Below are positions 59,498 through 64,000 of a stretch of 64,000 bases of DNA, one piece after another. The stretch is from Casp-actino8 sp965659595 (GTDB taxonomy: Bacteria; Actinomycetota; Acidimicrobiia; Acidimicrobiales; Ilumatobacteraceae). The number at the start of each line of letters is the position of its first letter. Position 1 is the first letter of the stretch. The notes beneath the pieces are model-generated. The model worked only from the letters and a program-made list of their open reading frames with translations. It had not been told where the DNA came from and ran no database searches. The translations under genes and the position numbers were made by a program. The DNA is taken from positions 1 to 64,000 of the forward strand of contig CBFHWN010000004.1 of assembly GCA_965659595.1 (NCBI GenBank), in the 5' to 3' direction.

Positions 59498-60240
59498 GCC
59501 CTCGAATCTCCATCGGCCCGTATCAGTTCACCGAACGAGACGCGCGCAAGACACTCCTCAACGCCTCGACGATTCTCGACATGATGAACGGTGAGCGCGT
59601 CGGCGGCGCCATCGATCATCTTCGAACCCGAGTCGACGAACTTCTCGCTGGGATCGATCCCGTTCTGCTGGCTCGCGACGAACTCGAACCTTTGCTCGCG
59701 TCGGTGTGGTCGGCTCTTGCGGCCGCACCGGCGACGCTCCGATCCGCCGATGTCCTGCCATCACGGGCGGTCGGCCGCATTCATCGCATCCACACCAGTG
59801 GCGGTGGCGTTCCCAAATCACCCGTCGACGAGGTGTACGTCGACTGGGACGGACTCGACGGCGACGTGCAGTCGGCTCGCGAACATCACGGCCGTCCGTT
59901 CCAGGCCCTCTGCTTGTGGTCGGCCGAAGTGATCGAACGTCTCGCCGACGACGGTCATCCGATCTTTCCCGGAGCGGCCGGGGAGAACGTCACGATTTCC
60001 GGCATCCGGTGGGACGACGTCGTCCCTGGCGTTCGACTTCGCCTCGACGAGGTCGAGTGCGAGGTGTGGGCCTACGCCGTGCCGTGCAAGAAGAACGCTC
60101 CATGGATGAGTGACGGCGACTTCTTGCGACTGCACCACGACCGCACCGCCGAAACGGGAGTGGCGGTCAGTCGGGTGTATGCCACGGTCACGAAACGCGG
60201 CACGATGCGAACGGGAGCCGAGGTCGTCCTCGAACCGTGA
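59494..60240 (+). CDS. MOSC-domain protein
   Basis: A 248-residue protein coupled to the AAA+ gene by an ATGA overlap. The first 90 residues are helical (SPRISIGPYQFTERDARKTL...) and unlike known partners. The MOSC domain follows: RIHRIHTSGGGVPKSPVDEV, HGRPFQALCLWSAEVIERLA, FPGAAGENVTISGIRWDDV and the conserved Cys in YAVPCKKNAPWM. MOSC domains carry sulfur or bind molybdenum cofactor. Its presence in an eCIS-like operon is unexpected. Its stop lies inside a terminator hairpin. Confidence 0.85.
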   Translation: MSPRISIGPYQFTERDARKTLLNASTILDMMNGERVGGAIDHLRTRVDELLAGIDPVLLARDELEPLLASVWSALAAAPATLRSADVLPSRAVGRIHRIHTSGGGVPKSPVDEVYVDWDGLDGDVQSAREHHGRPFQALCLWSAEVIERLADDGHPIFPGAAGENVTISGIRWDDVVPGVRLRLDEVECEVWAYAVPCKKNAPWMSDGDFLRLHHDRTAETGVAVSRVYATVTKRGTMRTGAEVVLEP

Positions 60241-60262
60241 TTCACCGTCGTCGGTGAATCAC
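60237..60262. terminator. Bidirectional hairpin terminator
   Basis: Perfect 11-bp arms (GTGATTCACCG and complement) with a TCGT loop; both convergent stop codons (MOSC and SDR genes) are inside the stem. No T tract. Confidence 0.7.
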
Positions 60263-61149
60263 ATGGCCGGTCCGCCCCACGCCGGCACCCCAGCGGGAAT
60301 GTCGCCGAACAACTCTGCTTTGGCAGCAGCCAGGGAATCCACTGTCCACTGGCGACCTCCGGCGGAGATCGAATGGGAGATCTCGGTCGGGCGGATTCGA
60401 TGCACTTGATCGCCCAACACGATGAAGGTCTGACCGCTCACATCGGAGGCTTCGTCACTCGCGAGGAACGCGACCATCGGGCTGATGTTGGCCGGGTCGT
60501 ACTTGTCGAATCCGGATTCGGGCTTGGCGAACTTCGGGTTGACCTCGGTCATCGGCGTGCGGGCACGAGGGGCGATGCAGTTCACCGTGACGTTGTAACG
60601 GCCGAGTTCGCGGGCGAGAACGAGAGTCATCGTGATGATGCCACCCTTGGCCGACCCGTAATTGCCCTGGCCCGGCCCACCGAAGAGGCCGCTCTCGCTC
60701 GTCGTGTTGATGATGCGACGTTGGGGCAACACACCGTTCTCGCCGAGAGCCTTGGCGGCGTTGCGCCAATGCACGGCGGCGAAGTGTGCCGGCGCGAAGT
60801 GGCCCTTCAGATGGACATCGACCACGCTGTCGAACTGCGCCTCCTCCATCGAGAAGCTCATGGCGTCGCGAATGAATCCGGCGTTGTTCACCAACACGTG
60901 AAGGTCGCCGAACGTCGACACGGCGGTTGCCACGAGTTCCTCGGCGCCCGACCAATCGCTCACGCTCCCTCGATGGGCCACGGCGCGACCGCCGTCGGCG
61001 GTGATCGCAGCCACGACGTCGTCGACGGCGGGTGACAGATCGTTCACGACGACACTCGCCCCTTCTCGAGCGAGATGCTCGGCGTGGCACCGACCGACTC
61101 CCTGGGCTGCGCCCGTCACGATCGCCACTTTCCCGGTCAATGCACCCAT
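60259..61149 (-). CDS. Short-chain dehydrogenase (3-hydroxyacyl-CoA dehydrogenase-like)
   Basis: A 296-residue SDR with TGAAQGVGRCHAEHLAREGA, VVVNDLS, NNAGFIRDAMSF, TTSESGLFGGPGQGNYGSAK and a C-terminal extension, the same MFE-2-like plan as the SDR at 23135. The catalytic Ser-Tyr-Lys are present. ATG at 61149 is used; longer in-frame readings enter the divergent gene. The shared divergent region holds operator-like site D. Probably oxidises a hydroxyacyl-CoA. Confidence 0.9.
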   Translation of the reverse strand: MGALTGKVAIVTGAAQGVGRCHAEHLAREGASVVVNDLSPAVDDVVAAITADGGRAVAHRGSVSDWSGAEELVATAVSTFGDLHVLVNNAGFIRDAMSFSMEEAQFDSVVDVHLKGHFAPAHFAAVHWRNAAKALGENGVLPQRRIINTTSESGLFGGPGQGNYGSAKGGIITMTLVLARELGRYNVTVNCIAPRARTPMTEVNPKFAKPESGFDKYDPANISPMVAFLASDEASDVSGQTFIVLGDQVHRIRPTEISHSISAGGRQWTVDSLAAAKAELFGDIPAGVPAWGGPAM

Positions 61150-61175
61150 GTCGGCCCCCTGAGGCTCGTTTTTCG

Positions 61176-61196
61176 TTTCTGATACCGTGTCAGAAA
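61176..61196. promoter_or_regulatory. TetR-type operator, site D (TTTCTGAT-N5-GTCAGAAA)
   Basis: Inverted repeat with the same CTGA-N7-TCAG core and spacing as sites A-C but different outer bases (TTT/AAA). It lies between two divergent SDR genes and may be bound by the same or a related regulator. Confidence 0.6.
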
Positions 61197-61237
61197 CTAG
61201 TCGTACAAGTGAGAACGACCAGCGTTCGAGGGGGTGG

Positions 61238-61267
61238 CGGGCCGAGATGAGTCGGGCCGAGATGAAT
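61238..61267 (+). repeat. Tandem 15-bp duplication at an SDR start
   Basis: CGGGCCGAGATGAGT is repeated with one change, giving two in-frame ATG codons (61247 and 61262), each eight bases after GGGCC. Confidence 0.7.
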
Positions 61268-62113
61268 GACGCCACGTCGGTGCCCGTCGCACTGGTGACC
61301 GGCGCATCACGCGGGATCGGCCGCGGCATCGCCCTGGCCCTCGCCCGACTCGGACACACGGTCGTGATCACCGGACGCACCGTGCGCGAAGGCGACGCCA
61401 CCAACCCGGCCACCGGCCACCGACTTCCGGGAAGTCTCGCCACCACGGCCCACGAAATCGAGGAACTCGGTGCCCGTTGCGTACCGATCGAACACGACAT
61501 CTTGCGCCTCGACACGGCGTCGTCGTTGATCGAACGAGTGGTGGGTGAATACGGACGTCTCGACGTCCTCGTGAACAATGCCGTCTACGTCGGTCCGGGC
61601 AACGACTGCGTCTTCACCGACAACGACCCGGTCGACATCGAGAGTCGGGTCGTCGGCAATCTCACGGCTCCCCTCCTTCTGACTCATGCCTTTCTTCGCC
61701 ACGCTCTCTCTCGAGATCCGCATCCGCGCCTCGGGGCGCGCGCCTGGCTCGTCGACGTGACGAGCGACGCCGGACGTCGCACTCCCGAACGTCTGGCCGG
61801 CCAAGGCGGATGGTCACTCGTGTACGCGGCCACCAAAGGCGGCTTCCACCGCATCGCCGACATGGTGGCCCACGAGTACGGCCATCTCGGAGTTCGAGCC
61901 GTCAACGTGAATCCCGGACTGGTGGCAACCGAGCGAGTTCTCGACAGCGGAGCTTCCCTCGCCTGGATCGCCGAAAAGGGCGCCACACCCGAAGCCGTCG
62001 GCGAAGCGATCGTTCGTATCGCCCGCGACCCGGTGGTACGCAACGGCGCCTACGTTCACGCCCAGGAATATTCACTCGACGACGATTCGTCCAACCTTGC
62101 GGAGACAACATGA
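61247..62113 (+). CDS. Short-chain dehydrogenase/reductase
   Basis: A 288-residue SDR from ATG 61247 (or 283 from 61262). Cofactor motif VTGASRGIGRGIALALARLG, an extended loop VREGDATNPATGHRLPGSL, NNAVYVG in place of NNAG, and YAATKGGFHRIADM with the catalytic Tyr-Lys. The Arg after beta-2 (TGRT) suggests NADP. It is first in an operon with an amidohydrolase (ATGA overlap) and an acyl-CoA ligase. Confidence 0.88.
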   Translation: MSRAEMNDATSVPVALVTGASRGIGRGIALALARLGHTVVITGRTVREGDATNPATGHRLPGSLATTAHEIEELGARCVPIEHDILRLDTASSLIERVVGEYGRLDVLVNNAVYVGPGNDCVFTDNDPVDIESRVVGNLTAPLLLTHAFLRHALSRDPHPRLGARAWLVDVTSDAGRRTPERLAGQGGWSLVYAATKGGFHRIADMVAHEYGHLGVRAVNVNPGLVATERVLDSGASLAWIAEKGATPEAVGEAIVRIARDPVVRNGAYVHAQEYSLDDDSSNLAETT

Positions 62114-63327
62114 GCCAGACCTACGCGATCGGACCGACCAACACCGAGATGCTCCTCCCCGAGCCCGAACGATCTCCGGTGCACTACACGCTCATCTCGG
62201 TCGACGACCATCTGGTGGAACCGCCCGACATGTTCGACGGGCGCCTGCCTGCCGATCTGCAGTCCGGCGCACCACGGCTCGTCGAAAACGAGCGCGGTCA
62301 TCAGGTCTGGACCTTCGACGGCCAGATCTTCAGTCAGGTCGGTATGAACGCCGTGGCCGGACGCCGTCCCGAATACCGATCGCTCGAACCGGCTCGATTC
62401 GAAGATATGCGCCGCGGTTGTTTCGACGTTCACGCCCGTGTCGCCGACATGGATCTCATCGGCTGCTGGGCATCTCTCAACTTCCCGTCGCAAGTGGCGG
62501 GTTTCGCCGGACGGATCTTCAGCGGTTGCTCCGATCCCGAGCTCGGCCACGCCGTGATGCGCGCCTGGAACGATTGGTTGTACGAAGAGTGGTGGCAGCC
62601 GTATCCCGACCGATTCATCCCGTGCGGGATCACCTGGCTGTCCCCAGGCCCTGACGGCAGTGCACGCCTCGGTGCCGACGAGATCAGGCGTAACGCAGAG
62701 CGCGGCTTTCGTGCTGTCACACTGCCGGAGCGGCCGCACAACATCGGGCTCGAAAGCTTGTTCAGCGGCTGGTGGGATCCGATCATCGAGGCGTGCGTCG
62801 AAACCGACACCGTCATCGCGCTCCACGTCGGTTCGTCGGGCATGTACTCCATGCCACCGGCCGCTCCCGCCCTTCAACTCGGCGCGACCCTGTTCGGACA
62901 GTTGTCGCTCACCGCTTGCGCCGAATGGCTCTGGAGCGGATACGCGTATCACTTCCCCGATCTGAAGATCGCCATGAGCGAGGGAGGTATTGGCTGGGTC
63001 CCGATGCTTCTCGATCGACTCGAGAACGTGGTCGATCGCAGTGGATACGGTGCGGGTTGGGACCTCCGCCCCGCCGAGATCTTGCGACGCAACTTCTGGT
63101 TTTGCACGATCGACGATCCGTCGACGATCGATCTCTACGAGGTGATCGGCGAGGATCACATCATGGTCGAGGTCGACTATCCGCACGGTGACAGCACCTG
63201 GCCCGACACCCAGACGGTGCTGAAGGACGCGTGGGGTCACCTGCCCGACCACGTTCTACGCAAGTTCTGCATCGAGAACGCGGCCGCCCTCTTCCGACAT
63301 CCCCTCCCTGAACGCATCGTTCCGTGA
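62110..63327 (+). CDS. Amidohydrolase-2 family metal-dependent hydrolase
   Basis: A 405-residue TIM-barrel hydrolase paralogous to the protein at 18358. It shares ISVDDHLVEPPDMFDGRLP, WNDWLYEEWW, NAERGFRAVTLPE, VIALHVGSSG and VEVDYPHGDSTWPDTQ. The same atypical N-terminal metal motif is found (DDH). ATG at 62110 overlaps the SDR stop; its own stop overlaps the ligase start (GTGA). Substrate unknown; the duplicate operon implies a parallel catabolic route. Confidence 0.88.
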   Translation: MSQTYAIGPTNTEMLLPEPERSPVHYTLISVDDHLVEPPDMFDGRLPADLQSGAPRLVENERGHQVWTFDGQIFSQVGMNAVAGRRPEYRSLEPARFEDMRRGCFDVHARVADMDLIGCWASLNFPSQVAGFAGRIFSGCSDPELGHAVMRAWNDWLYEEWWQPYPDRFIPCGITWLSPGPDGSARLGADEIRRNAERGFRAVTLPERPHNIGLESLFSGWWDPIIEACVETDTVIALHVGSSGMYSMPPAAPALQLGATLFGQLSLTACAEWLWSGYAYHFPDLKIAMSEGGIGWVPMLLDRLENVVDRSGYGAGWDLRPAEILRRNFWFCTIDDPSTIDLYEVIGEDHIMVEVDYPHGDSTWPDTQTVLKDAWGHLPDHVLRKFCIENAAALFRHPLPERIVP

Positions 63328-64000
63328 GTACCGTCGGCGAACTGCTCCGCGCCCGTGTCGGCGACACGCAGGTCGGCTACCGCATCGACGACCAGATCTG
63401 GACGTGGGACGAGGTCGTTCGCGAATCGTCGGCTCGTGCCGCCCTACTCGCTGAATCCCTCGATTCGACCCGGCCGCCGCACGTCGGCGTTCTGCTCGAG
63501 AACGTTCCCGATTATCTCTTCTGGATCGGGGGCGCCGCACTCGTCGGAGCATGCATCGTCGGCATCAACCCCACCCGACGTGGCGCCGAACTCGCTCGCG
63601 ACGTCCAGCACACCGACTGCCAGATGATCGTCACCGATCGTCACGGTATCGAGCTCCTCGCCGGACTCGATCTCGGTGTATCGGCCGAAGCGATACTCGA
63701 CATCGACGCCGACGAATCACGTCGTCGCGTCGACGGCCATCGCGACTCGCCGCTTCCCGTTTCCGAGCCCGATGGATCGCTCCCTCTCTTCTTGTTGTTC
63801 ACATCGGGCTCGACGAGCGCACCCAAAGCTGTGGTCTGCACCAATGACCGCATGGCCGAGACCGCGGTCCGAGCCGGACAGATCTACGGTGTCACACGCG
63901 ACGAGGTGTGCTACTGCCCGATGCCGCTGTTCCATGGCAACGCCCTGTTCGCATGTTGGGGCCCAGCTCTCGCCGTCGGTGCCCAGATCGTGTTGCGGCG
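63324..64000 (+). CDS. AMP-dependent acyl-CoA synthetase (partial)
   Basis: The first 225 residues of an ANL-family ligase, cut by the right window edge. VGVLLENVPDYLFWIGGAAL and the P-loop FLLFTSGSTSAPKAVVCTND are clear, followed by YCPMPLFHGNALFACWGPAL. The GTG at 63324 overlaps the amidohydrolase stop. It probably activates the acid that the SDR and amidohydrolase then process. Confidence 0.9.
   Translation, partial: MSTVGELLRARVGDTQVGYRIDDQIWTWDEVVRESSARAALLAESLDSTRPPHVGVLLENVPDYLFWIGGAALVGACIVGINPTRRGAELARDVQHTDCQMIVTDRHGIELLAGLDLGVSAEAILDIDADESRRRVDGHRDSPLPVSEPDGSLPLFLLFTSGSTSAPKAVVCTNDRMAETAVRAGQIYGVTRDEVCYCPMPLFHGNALFACWGPALAVGAQIVLR

Noticed and set aside
54775..60240. A complete extracellular contractile injection system
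   Set aside because: No sheath, tube, baseplate, spike or LysM-type gene is visible on either side within the window.

Overview
This window is a high-GC, densely coding bacterial chromosome segment. No gap between genes exceeds about 150 bases, and I see no tRNA, rRNA, CRISPR array or insertion sequence. Gene content points to an actinomycete: a mycothiol-type amidase (Mca/MshB family), the DnaE2/ImuA/ImuB mutasome behind Gram-positive type LexA boxes, luciferase-like (probably F420-dependent) oxidoreductases, DUF3039/DUF4031 proteins, and many acyl-CoA dehydrogenases, SDRs and amidohydrolase-2 proteins. The mix resembles class Acidimicrobiia (Ilumatobacter-like); that placement is inference. 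A run of 10 N at 28557-28566 shows a draft or metagenome assembly.

Layout. 1-2805: livG-F-H-M branched-chain amino-acid ABC transporter (livM cut by the window edge). 2940-9326: DUF305 protein, a duplicated zinc-peptidase lipoprotein, an L,D-transpeptidase, a glycosyltransferase, a Cys phosphatase and argG. 9340-15624: thiolase-like/DUF35 pair, acyltransferase-SGNH protein and a paired acyl-CoA dehydrogenase operon. 15631-18261: SurE-like lipoprotein, TSUP permease and an LLM oxidoreductase. 18358-24690: amidohydrolase, then an operon of alcohol dehydrogenase, acyl-CoA ligase, two SDRs and a TetR regulator. 24704-39967: mixed metabolic, secreted and signalling genes (S9 peptidase, NudC, thiolase, nuclease, ChbG-like, Mca-like, GGDEF-EAL, rhomboid, FmdB, Nudix, LysE). 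39977-47824: dnaE2 and imuA-imuB under two LexA boxes, with a trans-sulfuration enzyme and an atypical response regulator between them. 47863-54688: CarH-like B12 regulator, Nfu_N-like protein, acyl-CoA dehydrogenase, MMPL exporter with a CsoR-like operator, rnhB and selD. 54775-60240: four-gene operon with an eCIS-core (DUF4157) protein, a possible chaperone, an eCIS-type AAA+ ATPase and a MOSC protein, without tail genes. 60259-64000: second SDR/SDR/amidohydrolase/acyl-CoA ligase cluster, cut by the window end.

Regulation. Most transcription units carry a TAnnnT -10 hexamer 6-8 bases before the start codon and no Shine-Dalgarno sequence, so leaderless mRNAs appear to dominate; this also decides many starts. 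Four intergenic inverted repeats of the form AATCTGAC-N5-GTCAGATT (one diverged) tie the acyl-CoA/SDR/amidohydrolase clusters together, and the TetR protein at 24058 is the natural candidate to bind them. Several convergent gene pairs share a hairpin terminator that overlaps the stop codons.

The most novel candidate system is the orphan eCIS-like operon at 54775-60240.
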